A stretch of 64,000 nucleotides of DNA from Bombardia bombarda (taxonomy: Eukaryota; Ascomycota; Sordariomycetes; Sordariales; Lasiosphaeriaceae). Numbering within the stretch: position 1 is the first letter of the stretch; the number at the start of each line of letters is the position of its first letter. Location: NCBI GenBank assembly GCA_030512295.1, contig JAULSR010000001.1, positions 4,487,001-4,551,000 of the forward strand. The letters run 5' to 3'. The notes beneath the pieces were generated by a model. It saw nothing but the letters and a program-made list of their open reading frames with translations. It ran no database searches and was not told the origin of the DNA. A program made the translations under genes and the position numbers. Positions 21,522-33,624 of the stretch are shown in pieces.

Positions 21522-22463
21522 ATGGGCTTCGTAACGGGTTTTGTAAGTCCCCTCCATATTCCTAAATAAATCTCCCAAATATACAACCCGATCCCACTTG
21601 ACAGAATACTTCCCGCTAACAACCCTCAGACGGGCGGCGTAACGCTGACCCTCGGCCTCGCCTACCTCGCCGTGTCCTCCCACGAGCGCAACCGGCAATC
21701 CCAAGCCGACATCCTGCGCGCGCAAACCCGCGTCGTCAACACCCTCGTCCACGACCCCTCCACCACCAGCCTCCGCTCCAACCCCAGCAGTCTCCTGCCC
21801 CCATCCCGCGCCGAGCTCGAGGCCCAGCGCCGCTCCCACTTCGTCGAGACCGCCAAGGACAAGTGGAACGCCGAGATCGAGGGCGCCGTGCGCTGGGCGC
21901 AGACGCAGGACTGGAACTCGGTGCGCGAGTCCGCCGAGGACACGGCCGCGCGCCTTCTCGGCGTCGCGCGCACATCCGCCGGTGACGCAGCGACGCACGC
22001 CGAGGCCGCCGCACACAACGCCCAGGTCGCCACCGGCCGCGCCGTCGAGCACACGCGGACCAGCCTCGAGCACACCCGGCAGCGCGTGGCCGAGCGCGCG
22101 AGCCACGTCGAGACGGACACGAGGCAGGTGCTGCGCCAGGCGCTGGACAGCGCCGGCGCGGCTGCTGCGGATGCCAAGGGCGCGGTGGCGCGGACGATTG
22201 AGCGTGGCGTGGAGAAGGGTCATGAGGTGATTGAGAAGGGACACGAGGTGGTGGGCAAGGCCAAGGCGGCGGTGATGTTGGCGGAGGAGCGCGCAGCGGC
22301 TAGGGCGGATGTCAAGTTGCTGCATGTGTCAGATATCGAGAAGGCGCTAAATGAGAGGTTTGAGAAGAGGGATGATGTGATGAGGAAGAGTGTGAAGGAG
22401 GTGCTTGCGGAGAGGTATACGCCTATTGATAAGAGGGACAACTCTAGGTTAAGGCTTTTGTAG
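21522..22463 (+). CDS. MIC12: MICOS complex subunit MIC12
   Basis: Exon 1 is tiny (21522-21542, MGFVTGF) and exon 2 is 21630-22463, joined in phase 0 (GTAAGT...CTCAG); 284 aa. The first 22 residues (GGVTLTLGLAYLAVSSHERN) form one membrane anchor. The rest is hydrophilic and helical, with AKDKWNAEIEGAVRWAQTQD, WNSVRESAEDTAARLLG, the Ala/Glu-rich amphipathic helices of the family, and the C-terminal VLAERYTPIDKRDNSRLRLL. Mic12 helps couple Mic10 and Mic60 subcomplexes at crista junctions of the inner membrane. Length and the N-terminal anchor fit fungal MIC12. The heptad-like VEKGHEVIEKGHEVVGKAK repeat suggests a coiled coil near residues 215-240. Confidence 0.9.
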
Positions 22464-23076
22464 GGGAACATGGGGAGTGGGAGAGAGTCTTGCTTTTTTG
22501 TGGTTTATCATTCCCCCTTTGACGGGCAAGTGGCGTGAAATGCTTCAATAGACTATGAAAAAGAATTCCACGGCGGCTGTAATCAGATGTTACCATTTTA
22601 GAACGCGAAGAGCGTCAGTAAATAAATAGACCAATACCTATTGTTTATTATGTTATCAGATTGAGGGTTGACTGGGCTGTCATGGTCCGTATAATCGCCA
22701 GGAGATGCCACACCCCTTTGTTCATCTCGCCCGAATTCGATGGAAAGAGGCAATTATTATGAAAAGACCGCAACACAAGGTATGCTCAAATCTAATCTGC
22801 TTTCCTTTACATATCATTCTGTCTATTTGCGTTATTATGACGGTCCTATCAAAGCTCCTAAAATATGTAATATGTTTGACAAGTTCAAGTACACCACCCG
22901 ACGCCAATGCCAACCAAGAAACAAAAAGAATCTCACCCATGATAATGACTCCGAATCACAACTAAAAACAACGTTGCCCAAAGCAGAGCAATACCGCTTC
23001 AAGGTATAAGTGCATACAAACAACTCCCCATTTTATCTCACCTCACCCCAGTACAAAAGAAACCCCCCTCCCCTTT
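22464..23076. other. convergent intergenic region, AT-rich
   Basis: 612 nt between MIC12 and the acyltransferase stop codons. AT-rich, no gene or repeat recognised. Confidence 0.4.
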
Positions 23077-24759
23077 TCACTCCCTACAACACCACCCCTC
23101 CACCCCCCTCGCAATCCTCACAACCGGCGCGTCCACTGCTCTCCAAAAGATATCCGCCACCCACACCACCGTCGGCACCACAAACACCCCCGCCAGCACA
23201 AACCCCCAGTTATACGCCGCCCCTTCCGTCCCCGTGATCGCCCACGCCCGCCTCTCCATCGCGTACCCGACCGTGTGCATGACCGGGCCGTGCATCAGAT
23301 ACAGCGCGTAGCTAATCCTGCCGAGATACTGCACGACGCCCGTGTTAAACAGCCGCTGCCATGCGGGCGAGCGGCCCACGGCGAGCACGAGGAGGACGGC
23401 GCCGAGGGACTGCCAGTAGCGGTATTGGTCTTCCCACCAAGAGGGGATTAAAGAGGTGAGGAAGACCCAGCCGGGAGTTGATTCACCGCCTTTGTCGGGC
23501 TGGGACATGAGGTAGAGGGCTAAGATGCTGAGGGCGGTCCAGAGGTGGCGGTGGTTGGTTGGTTGTCTGGTGTGTGGAGGGGCTGGTGGTGAGGTGGACG
23601 GGGGGAAGTTGGTGGTGTCATGCTCGGATGTTGGGAGCGTTAAGGTATCTGCCGTCGTCGTCGTCGTCATTGTTGTAGTGGCGGTAGTAGCAACAGCGAC
23701 ATCCGTGTGAGAGTTACCGCCATGCACACCCCTTATAATATCCACCTCAGCGAGCACCATGCCCGAGTAAAACAGCAACATCTCCCACCTGTTACTGTGA
23801 TACGCAAACGCCATCGCCACAGCCACAACCACAAACCTCACCGCGGTCCTCACCCTCGCGGTCCCCAGCAAGACCAAAAACAACATCATCGAGCTCCGAA
23901 ACTCAACCGGTATCGTCCACAAATGCACATCAATCGCCGTGCTCCCCGCGAAGATGTCCCAGTCCCAGACATGCACGAAATTAAACATCTGCCAGCACCA
24001 ATCCCCCATCTGCTCCGCCGCCGTCGGGAACCGCTCGTAGTGTATCTCCTGCACGTTCTTCATGTACCGATCATCATACGCGAACTCGCGCGTCCACTCG
24101 TACAGGCCGACGCGCAGCAGCAGCACGATCAGCAGCGTCGAGATGGCCGTCGGCAGGAATAGCCGCAAGCCGCGCCGGAAGATGAGCGACGACATGGTGG
24201 ACGCCAACGCGTCGAGCCGGCGCGGCGCCCGCATCAGCTTGAGCGGCTTCAGGCTGAGCGCGTAGCCCGATATGACGAAGAAGACGCACACCATGGGCGG
24301 GCCCTGGTAGAGCAGCCGCAGGAAGGGCAGCTTCATGATGTGATAATTGTCTTCGCCGTAACCCCAGCCCTGCGCGATGACGAAGCACGTGTAAAGGTAG
24401 TGGCAGAAGAAGACGAAGAGTGCGGCTAGCCCGCGCATGCCGTCGAGGTAGGCTGTCGGGCTGAGCGTCCGGTCTCTTCCATTGTTGTTTAAGTCCCCTC
24501 GTGAGAATCTGGACTGTACAAAGCTCGGGAGGAGAAAGAAGCCTGTCCGGAGGAACAGCGCCCGCCAGCAGGACGCGGACCTCAGTCGGCTTGTGCAGCT
24601 GTGTGCTCGTGATATCCATATCCTCGTTTGGTGTGTGAAGCGGGACTCGAGGTCTGCGTGGCCGGCCTCGCTGTCGACGTCGGAGAGGGACTTCTCGTCC
24701 AGTAGCCCCATGCTCTCCTGAAACGGGAGGGAGTGTTTGGAGGTGGCGTGGCCATTCAT
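23077..24759 (-). CDS. acyltransferase-3 family membrane protein
   Basis: A single exon encodes 560 aa. After a hydrophilic N-terminus of about 100 residues comes the acyltransferase-3 entry motif TAYLDGMRGLAALFVFFCHY, with the probable catalytic His in FFCHY. About ten membrane segments follow: PPMVCVFFVISGYALSLKPL, LRLFLPTAISTLLIVLLLRV and IPVEFRSSMMLFLVLLGTAR are recognisable family blocks, and near the C-terminus YLGRISYALYLMHGPVMHTV contains the family's terminal His. These proteins O-acylate sugars, peptides or small molecules; the substrate here is unknown. A Thr-rich and Pro-rich loop (TTTMTTTTTADTLTLPTSE, near residue 360) is low complexity and weakly conserved. No biosynthetic neighbours are present. 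Confidence 0.9.
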   Translation of the reverse strand: MNGHATSKHSLPFQESMGLLDEKSLSDVDSEAGHADLESRFTHQTRIWISRAHSCTSRLRSASCWRALFLRTGFFLLPSFVQSRFSRGDLNNNGRDRTLSPTAYLDGMRGLAALFVFFCHYLYTCFVIAQGWGYGEDNYHIMKLPFLRLLYQGPPMVCVFFVISGYALSLKPLKLMRAPRRLDALASTMSSLIFRRGLRLFLPTAISTLLIVLLLRVGLYEWTREFAYDDRYMKNVQEIHYERFPTAAEQMGDWCWQMFNFVHVWDWDIFAGSTAIDVHLWTIPVEFRSSMMLFLVLLGTARVRTAVRFVVVAVAMAFAYHSNRWEMLLFYSGMVLAEVDIIRGVHGGNSHTDVAVATTATTTMTTTTTADTLTLPTSEHDTTNFPPSTSPPAPPHTRQPTNHRHLWTALSILALYLMSQPDKGGESTPGWVFLTSLIPSWWEDQYRYWQSLGAVLLVLAVGRSPAWQRLFNTGVVQYLGRISYALYLMHGPVMHTVGYAMERRAWAITGTEGAAYNWGFVLAGVFVVPTVVWVADIFWRAVDAPVVRIARGVEGWCCRE

Positions 24760-26591
24760 GGTCGGCTATGAATGTGGTGTAAAGGTGTACAACCCCCCTC
24801 GTCTACTAGTAGTATGGGTGGATGTGTGGGAGAAAGAACAAAAGAAGAGGGGAAAAGGGTGATATGGACCAGTTGCTCTCCCCAGGAGAAACAAGCTGTG
24901 AAGCGTTCAAGACTTTGCGAGTCAGGACAGCAGGATGGTGGCGTGTGCTTATTGTCAGGGGCACGACGACTTGCGATGGTGATGACAGGACTACTATAGC
25001 AACGACGTCGAGAAGGCTAAAGTGCACCTGCCCACCGCGGACGTGGCAGCACGCGGGCCTGGGATCCCTGATCGCACTCACTCTGCCAAAACGTCTTGTG
25101 ATATGCTGCTGTGCTATGTCGTATATAGATGCCGTATATTCCGCCTCTGTCGTCGATATATTCAAGATAGCCCCGATGCCACAAGTTAAAGAAAATTAAC
25201 AGAACAAAAGAAGATGATGAAAACGAAGAAGGCGGGAAGATGAGATCTAAGAGAAAAGGAGAAAGCAAAGAGACGCGTACGCAAGTCAGCAGAGAAAGCA
25301 AGAGAGGCCAAAAATAACCACAGGAGCCAGCACTTGTTTAGCTGCAGCGACAAACATGCATACATGCACAACACCAAGCATATTCATATACGTCCTAGGT
25401 ACAAGGGGACTGGGCGGGACCCCTATGTTTGTCTGTCCGAACAACTTGCCACAGCTGGTTGTACTTTACCACCATCACTGGTTCGGATATGTGTAGATAG
25501 ATAGAAAAGACTAGGGAGTGCTTGTGTAAGCAAATGTGAATAAGGTAGGTAGTAATACACGTTCCTTTTGAGAAGAGACTCACCTGCTTTAGCCTCCCCA
25601 CCCCCTTTTCCCCCTTTCCGTTCGTTCTTGTGAATCTCTTGTCGTTGACTCGACCTCACAGATGGGTCCAAGTAAGCTTTGCAAACTGCATTCAGATTGC
25701 TATGAATACACGGTACTAAAGCTCAGTACAATACTTTGAGTTTGGACTTAATTCGGTAGTCCCAAAACAGGCGCTATGGATTCGGGACTGGATCTACCTT
25801 AACAAGGGGTAATAGTCATGGTGTTGGGCAATGGACTTCCGGGAGTTTGGAGCCAAACGCATCTGGAAGTCGCGTAGTTGTCGTTGTGGCGCGTTCGGAC
25901 TCCAGGAGAGCTGACCCGTATAGCTTTTGGTATTTATTAATCTAGACAATTCATCGTCCGTTTGGTTTAGCCTTCGCAACCAGAATGAGCAAGGTTGTGC
26001 CGTGAGGTGGCTGTCATGTTAGTAGCCAATATCCCACATACTTGAACTCAGCTTGCTCCGCACGCTGTTTCTTGAAGAGCGAGGGCTTTGTTTTCCCCAC
26101 GCAGCCGTGAGGGAGGCAACTGTGCAAAGTTGTTTACCTCCCGACATGACCGCAAATAGATGCGCGGACAAGCCGTCATTGCTCCTCCATACCTCATACA
26201 TAACCCACGCAACAACCTGCATCAGCTCGACTTGTCATCGTAGTAAGTCAAGTAAAAGCCTCGGGATATAAATATCTTCAGAACACAAAACTTGGCGTGC
26301 ATATGCTATCGTAATCGTCAGTAGTACGAGCCAGTTGGCCCTTGGGTAGCCGAGCAACGGCGAAACCTTCACATGCGCCGGCGTTCCTCGAGCCACGCCA
26401 CGTCACGCCGTCCCGCCCTAATGTGTGTGCGTCTGTGTGAAAGAAAAAAAGTTGAATTTACTGCTCATCATGCCCGTCCCGGTTTATGTCCCTAACCATA
26501 CCATTTCTAATCTCCGAATAAAACACCACAACGCCTCCATAACACCACGCTACCCGCCGCCAAGCCCCCTTTTTTGTTGTTTTGTCAGCCC
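24760..26591. other. 1.8-kb intergenic region
   Basis: Divergent from the acyltransferase start and 3' of HEM2. Many short frames, none recognisable. A-rich and purine-rich stretches occur at 25190-25310. No tRNA, 5S or repeat found by eye. Confidence 0.4.
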
Positions 26592-27812
26592 TCAGTTCGA
26601 GAGCCAATCCAGGAACTCGGGAGCAAAGTACGTGACAATAATAGTCGCACCAGCTCTGAGAATGCCCTCTGTGCTCTCAAACGCCATGGCCTTGAGATCA
26701 AACACGCCCGCCTTGGCAGCCGCGTGGATCATGGCGAACTCGCCGCTGACCTGGTAGGCGGCGATGGGTAGGTCCTTGCCGAGGTCCTTGGCGTCACTGA
26801 TAATGTCCAAGTACTGCCCGGCTGGCTTGACCATGATGATGTCGGCGCCCTCGTTGATGTCGCGGACGATGGCGCGACGCGCCAAGCCCCGTCCTCCGGG
26901 CGGCAGTTGGTAGCATTTACGGTCGCCAAACGAAGGCGTCGAGCCAGCAGCGTCGCGGAACGGGCCGTAGAGACAGCCCGAGAACTTGGCTGCGTACGAC
27001 ATCAGTGTGACGCTGTGGCTGATGCCCTCCTCGATGAGCTTGAGCTTGATGGCGCGGATGCGGCCGTCGTTCATGTCGGACGGGGCGACGCAGTGGGCGC
27101 CAGCTCTCGCGTAGGAGAGGGCAACGTCCGAGATGCGGTCAACTGACAGTTGGTTGTTGAGGCTGCCGTCATCGCGGAGAATGCCGCAGTGGCCGTGCGA
27201 AGTATACTCGCACAGGCAGACGTCGGTGCAGATGTAAAGCTGCGGGAATCTTTGTCTCAGAAGCTGAATGGTGCGGATGACAGGTCCCTCGGGGTCATCG
27301 GCCGACGTGCCCAGGGCATCTTTGGTGCCCGGTCTCATGGGGACACCGAAAAGCATGACGGACCGCAGTCCCTTGTGGACAAGTGGCTCAAGGAAGGGGA
27401 TCAATTTGTTGAGGCCCCGACGGCACTGGCCCGGAAGCGAAGGAATGAGAACCTCCTCATCATCTTGGTCCGAGACGAAGAGAGGGTAGATGAGCATAGA
27501 CTGGAATCAAGTATCATATCAGCAGCGGTTCTGGAAGAGCGGTCTGGGATACCGGCCTACCTTTGTGAGTTGGCGCTCCGCCTGCCATGATCGGGCGAGG
27601 GGGTGGGAGTAGCCACTGTGAAGCTGGCTGGAAATGTCGCCCGAAATGCTCACGCTCGTGGCAGCGGTGCTGGTGTACGACATGGCCCGCGAGATGTGCG
27701 AGGTGCGCGAAGCGCGGTCATCCATGGTGGAGGCGATGGACGCTTCCCCACGACGGCGGGGGGCGTTTGAGTCGCGAAGAGTGAGGTCCTGGACGAGGCT
27801 GGAGAAGGACAT
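26592..27812 (-). CDS. HEM2: porphobilinogen synthase (delta-aminolevulinate dehydratase)
   Basis: Exon 1 is 27561-27812 and exon 2 is 26592-27500 (GTAGGC...TCCAG, phase 0), giving 386 aa. It condenses two 5-aminolevulinate molecules to porphobilinogen, the second step of heme synthesis, in the cytosol. The two active-site lysines are present at K256 (SYAAKFSGCLYGPFRD) and K309 (IIMVKPAGQYLDII). Their spacing of 53 equals that of the human enzyme. The catalytic zinc cysteines are intact in CTDVCLCEYTSHGHCG. The N-terminal arm holds SSQLHSGYSHPLARSWQAER. I chose the Met at 27812 (MSFSSLVQDLTLRDS). The frame stays open for 37 further codons upstream, so a longer N-terminus is possible. About 60 residues of Ser/Arg-rich N-terminus precede the family core, typical for filamentous fungi. 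Confidence 0.95.
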
Positions 27813-30316
27813 GGCGCCGGCGAGAAAGCGGTTTGTCGGTTTGTGGGGAGAAAAGAGATGTTTCGACGGGACGGGCCGGCCTTCGTTTTCTCTGGGGGCT
27901 AGAAACACAAAACTTTGTGCCAATCGGCCGATTCTAGAGAAGTGCCCGAGAGCCCAGGACGATTAAGCTCAACTGGCCGCGTAGGTTGAACCGAAGGAGT
28001 GCCGGGTAACTCGTAGAATATACCGCCGCGTACAAAAGAAGTTGCTCAGAGGTTATTGTCGACTACGAGTAAACGGGGGCGAGGAGTTAAGGGCGAGGCG
28101 ATTGGCTTCGTCGAAGTCCGATATAGGCAGGTCCGAGGCGTATATATGCAGTATGCAGAATGCGGAATGCGGGATAGGTGAGGTAGGCAGCTGAGGGCAG
28201 GTCGGTCGTTGCTCGATTCGATTGTAGCTTACCACTTGGCGATGCTGGCCTTTTCGGTGTCTCCGTCTGTTATTCAAATTCGGATAAGGGAGAGATTGTC
28301 GAGTGCTGGCTGCTGGCGAATTTAATATAGCTTTAGATGAAGACAAATTCGCCTCCGGAGATCTCGAAGCTCAAAGAAGGCGCTGACACACTTGAACCAG
28401 TCCCCGTTCAGGAAGTGCGACGGGAGGGCGGCAGCGCGATACCGTAGCCCGCTCGCGGGGAGGGAGGGGGACTCAGGGGAGTCAGACTCCCCCAGCTCAC
28501 AAGGTCCTCGGCTTCGGCTTTCGAGACTCCACTTTAGATTTTTGATCAATCGAATTCGCCAATCAGGCCTCGACAATTTCCAAGACCAGTGTGGATCACT
28601 GCTGATGTAAGCGTCCTAGGGATTTCAACGTCGTGCCTTCCGTTAGAAGAGGAATCGCAATTATCAGCCAATTCATCCTCATTATTCACTGTTTCCGGTC
28701 AGCTGTTATAATGGCTCACAAATCTGTCCATGGAAACGTTTGAGAGACGTATAACACGTGTTTATTGGATTTATTTAATTACTTGGGACAGTTGAATCCG
28801 CGCGGAACGATCTGGCCCGATCACGTAGGAGTCAAGACTGTGTCGCCAGCAACGTGTTGATCTTCGTTAGCTGATATAATTTCCCTCCTGCAAAGTATTT
28901 TGACATTTCCTTCTCCTACAGTGCTCACGTCTCAACTCACCATAATACACATATCAACTTCCCTCAAGCAATAATGTGTTGCTTATTGTATAGATCTTGC
29001 TCAACAAGGCGCACGTGGTCAATGTCAAGTGAGCTTGAGTGTGTCCTTCCCTTGCATTTGACAGTTGATAGAGATGGTGTGCATTTATTACATTCCTATC
29101 TGCTTGATATGAAAAGCGTGTTTTGCTGCTGCGACCTTGCATAATCTTTCTTTGTCAGGCAACCAGCTAGCTCTAGGCAGCGAGGCATCAAAGGAGTGCA
29201 ATCAAGTAGGTACCTACCTATATACTACCATATGTGTTTGGCGAACAACCCTTGCAATTTACTTAGCTATCAGAGTGTCTTTATTCCAATCGGTTTTCCG
29301 GTAGCCCAGACTCTGCGGTAAAACATCGAGGCAGGATCATTTCATTGTTTTCATTTCTGGATCATGTTGGTCTGATCTCCGTCAGAAATTACCACCTGCC
29401 CACCTCTTATTCTGCTTGATTTCATCTCTTGATTTTAGAACTATTATTGCGTGTTTCGAACTCCTTGGCAGACTTCTGATTCTGCACGGGATTTAAATTA
29501 AGTTCGCCGCCAAGTGCTCTGGCAGTCCTCAGGGTAGCCGTGGAGGTGATGCTGCCCGCCGAGGAAGGAACGATGGATGTTGCATCTTCAGTTGTTTCCA
29601 TTGTCAGAACACTGTGACGTAGACCCAATTCATGGCCACCGGGGCTCTGCGTCTCATTTTTTGAGCTCTTATTTCCGTATAATTGCAACGCTTCAGATGC
29701 GTTTTCCTTCTTCTACTTCAGGGTCTTTGCTGTTTCCCTACACTGGGCTGCATTAGATACCGGTTGTCTGTCTGCCTGCACTCCAGCTGCACTCGCGCTA
29801 CAGTTTTAGTGCCTGGTCGTGAGCTCTCGCTCTTCCCCTCTTTCGCCGCCTAAGTTCTTCCCCAGCGACGCGGTCAAGCTACATCTAATTGGTGTCGTCC
29901 ATCGCAAACCTCATCGGATTTTGCACGTCCTCCTCCATAAAATGCCACAAAATTGGCTGCCCGTTCCAGTCTCCAACAACTCCTCGGACGATCGTTGAGC
30001 GACCTGTCCGAGCATTGAACACAGTCCGGTACGGAATTCTCATGCATCGCACGACTCTGCTTGCTCTTCTCAGTTCCTTGCGCAGCACATAACTGTTTAC
30101 TACCCTTGCGCACCGAAACTAATGCCTCTGGTTATCGCAGATGAACTGACCGGCCGTTTTTGGTTTTCCACCTCCCAGACACTCGTTTTGGCCACCCTGT
30201 CCGTCGGCTTCACTCCTTTGCCCGGACGGCATTCTGCCTACATCGCCATCCTTGGACATTGATCTTCCCGTTTTGAGCCATAGCATTCTTTTCTGTTTGC
30301 ACACGGTTCCGACAAG
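27813..30316. other. 2.5-kb intergenic region between divergent genes
   Basis: Largest gene-free stretch in the window. It lies between HEM2 and an unknown gene and is AT-richer at 28600-29700. Pyrimidine-rich sequence before 30316 probably is the leader of the downstream gene. No protein family, tRNA or transposon end was recognised. Confidence 0.4.
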
Positions 30317-32492
30317 ATGGCGTCCTCCACCATGACCTTTGCCAAAAAGAAGTCACGCCTGTCGTCGTTTGTGACCCGGCGCACCGATGTCGAACTGCTG
30401 CAGCCTGGTCCAGCAGCCGAACATGGTGGGTGAAGATTTCCTGAACTCTTTGTGCATTGGCTCGTGCTGCTGCATTATTGCCGAACTGTATACTCATCGT
30501 TTGTCCTTTTTTTGTCGACAAACCTGGCCAACACAGCAGGGCGGCATACCTGTCGCGCGTCAAATAACTCATTCATGGTTACTGTACTGACTTCTCCCCT
30601 TGCCAGTAGCTCTGCCTGAACTTGACCACCAAGAACAATCGACAATCCGATTCGTTCCGTACGACGCAGATATTCCAGCATTTGTGTCTAGTACTAATAA
30701 TCACCGCCGACCTACTATTGATGAGATGGTCGACGATTTGCTGGACGATATGAACGGCGCTACAGATGACAAAGTCTCTACTGATGGCACTGCTCATCAT
30801 ACGATGGGAAATCACCCGAACATGTATGGCTTTGTGTACTCGCAAGGTGTCAGCAACTGCCATGCTAATCAAGGCGACAGCTACCGAGACCACCCCGTCA
30901 TATATCGCAGCATGTCTCAAAGATGCTCTCCACAAATTCCCAGAAGATCGTCGAAGCGCAACCACAGAGGAACCGTCCGCCATCGACGAGGGTCTCCGTC
31001 ACATGGCGGTAGTGCCGCTGGGTCAACTAGAAGGCTCCCAAGGTCAAAGACTGGCGCAATAAACCCTCTTGGCATGAACCCAACTAAGCTTGTCGCATCG
31101 TCATCGATGCCGTTGACGAAGTCCTCAGAGAAAGAGGATATCTCTCCCTCTGCAAGTGTCGACGCCTTGCAAATAACCCACAAGGTCGATATGATGCTTG
31201 CTGCTACCAAAGCGTTGAAGCCAGCCCCGGAAGCTACATCGATTCCACCTAGCAGCACGGTATCAAAGGTGTCTCGTCTTGTGAAGAGAACCGGTCTGTT
31301 TCGTAAAGTATCGAATGCTCTAGCCGACCGACTGAATTCCAAGAGTCACTCAAAGAACACGCAGCAGACACAGAATACTCGCAATCCTGATGGTGTTTCG
31401 TCAGAGACTCAACAGCCACTAACAGTCCCAGACAGAAAGTCGCCAGCCACTAGCCTAGAGATTCAGGTCAACGAAGGCAAAAATCTTGACCCAGATAGAG
31501 TTAAGAAGGTGGTTGGTTCACGTGTTCAGCGCAAGTCCATGACCAGAAGTCTTGCGTCTCGCCGAGACCGCAGATCGTATTCGGATCCCTTTTCCGAACC
31601 CTCTTCAGCAAACCGGCCACCGACAGAATTCGAGAATCGGCTTCGGACCAGTTCGGCAGCGGATTCCATCATACCAATGATTCCCGTCAGCAACCCATTT
31701 GAGTCAGAAAACGTGTGGGGGAGCAATCACGATTCATTTCTTCCTTCAGCCCCTATTGGTTCGTCTACCCCTCGAATAAGGGTTGATGATCCTGAGACTA
31801 GAAGGGACAGTCCCACGAAGAAGTCCCGCAGTAGGAGAGATAGCCGAGCTTGGGGATCAGTCCCCAACACTGCCTCTTCAGATGCTAATATACCTCTTCG
31901 AGACCAATTTGAGGATGAGTTGGTAAACCCACACTTTTCGGACAATGAATTAAGCAAGGTAAACTCACGGGACAAACATCTGAAGATACCCGGCTCGCTC
32001 CCTTATATCCCAGTTATGGATAATTTTGAATGGAAAAAGCATCCATCTCCGGCCAAGGGCGATCTTGCCATGATGATGAAGGAATTCCGAACAGCGTACC
32101 CTAACGTTCCTCTTGGACCGGTAGCGGCCTTCGATACTACGGACGAGCTGGCCTGCAGTACTGTCACCCCTCAGGTCATCAACTATGCGTCTGCCTCCTC
32201 GAACAAGAACAGGGCGGCCTCTAGCTGCTCTTCGAAATGCGATGACGATAACGAGCATTCTGAGTTGCTGAGCGACAAGGAGAATGGAACTGAAAAGCAC
32301 TCTGTGGGGCAGAAGAAGAAGTCGCGCCGGAATAGCGTATTTGGGAATCCGCTTGGAATCACGCGCTCTCAGACTGAGTCCCGATTCACATTCCGCAGAT
32401 TTCCTCGCCGTATGGAGCTCGATGAGCTTCAGTTGGACGTGGCACCACTCAAGTGTGCCTATACGCCACTTGGCTCACAAGAAGTGTACTAG
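30317..32492 (+). CDS. hypothetical Ser-rich disordered protein
   Basis: Exon 1 is 30317-30425 (MASSTMTFAKKKSRLSSFVT then RRTDVELLQPGPAAEH) and exon 2 is 30607-32492. GTGGGT...TGCCAG joins them in phase 1 to read AAEHVALPELDHQEQSTIRF; 664 aa. I do not recognise the family. The composition is Ser/Arg/Asn/Pro-rich and mostly disordered. Possible short conserved blocks are TIRFVPYDADIPAFVSST, RPTIDEMVDDLLDDMNG, KVSRLVKRTGLFRKVSNALA (basic, helical), PGSLPYIPVMDNFEWKKHPS and, at the C-terminus, RRFPRRMELDELQLDVAPLK. Multiple Ser/Arg-Ser-x-Ser sites (SRSRRDSRAWGS) suggest phosphorylation. There is no signal peptide or membrane segment. It is likely a Sordariomycete-restricted protein of unknown role. 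Confidence 0.75.
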
Positions 32493-33266
32493 AAGGACTG
32501 GTGTCGTGGTCGTTTCGGGAGACAGCCAACACAGAAATCGACGTGTACTGTAAATGTATGATATTCAGCAACTTAAGCAGCTCGACTCTGTACCGCCAGT
32601 CCTTTATTCAGAAAGGATTATGCTGCAAGCCTTACTAGGGAGTATGGGATCTCCTTCGTTGCCACACTTACTAATGTCAGGGGGGTCATGAAGATATGCC
32701 GGATAGAGGTGGTGGTGGCTAGGGGAGTTAGGATGGCATGGAGCAGGCAAAGACCGCGATGCATTTTAGTTTTCATGACTGGGAGCCAGTCTCTGCGTTG
32801 GGCATGGTATCATTGTACTTGCCTGATTCGGCCGGATAATAGTGGGAGATAGTACATGCTCGTCTTTGTCTGTATTGTAGCACGGGATACGCGTTGATGT
32901 TGCTGTGGAGCATGTTTGAGCGTCACAGTAGGTGAGGTGTTCTCGTCGCGGTTGCTTACGTACATGCAGTGGTTTAAACACAAAAAAGAGCATCACCTAT
33001 AAACTGGCCTGAGGGACAGACAATTGCCGAGACAACAAAACTAATATTTAATAATGATAATACTCTCTAATATGACATGGACTTGTCTCTCCGCCCAACC
33101 GACCAAATAATGAAAATTCATGGGTATCTTTCGTGACTCTGTAATGATATCTTGGTAGAAATCATCGTGACGTGGTATCGTACAAGCTGGTTCCGCGTAT
33201 CGTACACTCTGTGTTCTCTCTTCCTTCTTCACTTCTCTCATAAGCGATCAAGTGGTCTGATGAGAT
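32493..33266. other. convergent 3' intergenic region
   Basis: 774 nt between two stop codons; AT-rich around 33030-33080. No gene seen. Confidence 0.4.
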
Positions 33267-33624
33267 TTAGAAGAAGCGGCGACGGCGAGAACCGCGGCCA
33301 TCTGTGCCGTGCATGCGGCGTGTTCCGGCAGCCTGCAGATCCATGCGTTAGATATTTTTGTACGTGGTGGACTGTTGGATGATGGATGGGGTGAAGGCTT
33401 ACCTTGACGCCAGGACGGCCAGTGAGGGAGCCCTTGAGGCGCAACAGCGCACCGCTGATCTTGTCGCCGAGGGTAGCATGGCGCTTCTGGTGGTGGACGG
33501 GGGCAACAGCAGTGTGGTGGTGGGTGTGGTGAGTGTGGTGCGCCGGTGTTGCTGCCACGGTGTGGCGCGGGCGGCGGCTGAAGAGACCGCGGCGGCGGGG
33601 GGTGGTGGTTGTGGTGGTGGACAT
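33267..33624 (-). CDS. small His/Thr/Arg-rich conserved fungal protein
   Basis: Exon 1 is 33403-33624 and exon 2 is 33267-33332 (GTAAGC...TGCAG, phase 0), giving 95 aa from MSTTTTTTPRRRGLFSRRPR. An in-frame Met seven codons upstream (33645) is an alternative start. A His/Thr-rich stretch (HHTHHTHHHTAV) leads to the core KRHATLGDKISGALLRLKGS, LTGRPGVK|AAGTRRMHGTDG and the basic end RGSRRRRFF. The splice-joined core, with KGSLTGRPGVKAAGTRRMHG across the exon boundary, matches a small protein I recall as widespread in Pezizomycotina with no known function. It is strongly basic with no membrane segment. A TATATA sequence at 33783-33789 may belong to its promoter. Confidence 0.75.

Noticed and set aside
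21516..22325. 269-aa minus-strand frame opposite MIC12
   Set aside because: Shadow frame created by codon bias; the plus strand encodes MIC12 with clear family features.
27813..30316. Possible transposon or tRNA genes in the long intergenic region
   Set aside because: I looked for terminal repeats, transposase-like frames and tRNA T-arm motifs on both strands by eye and found none convincing.
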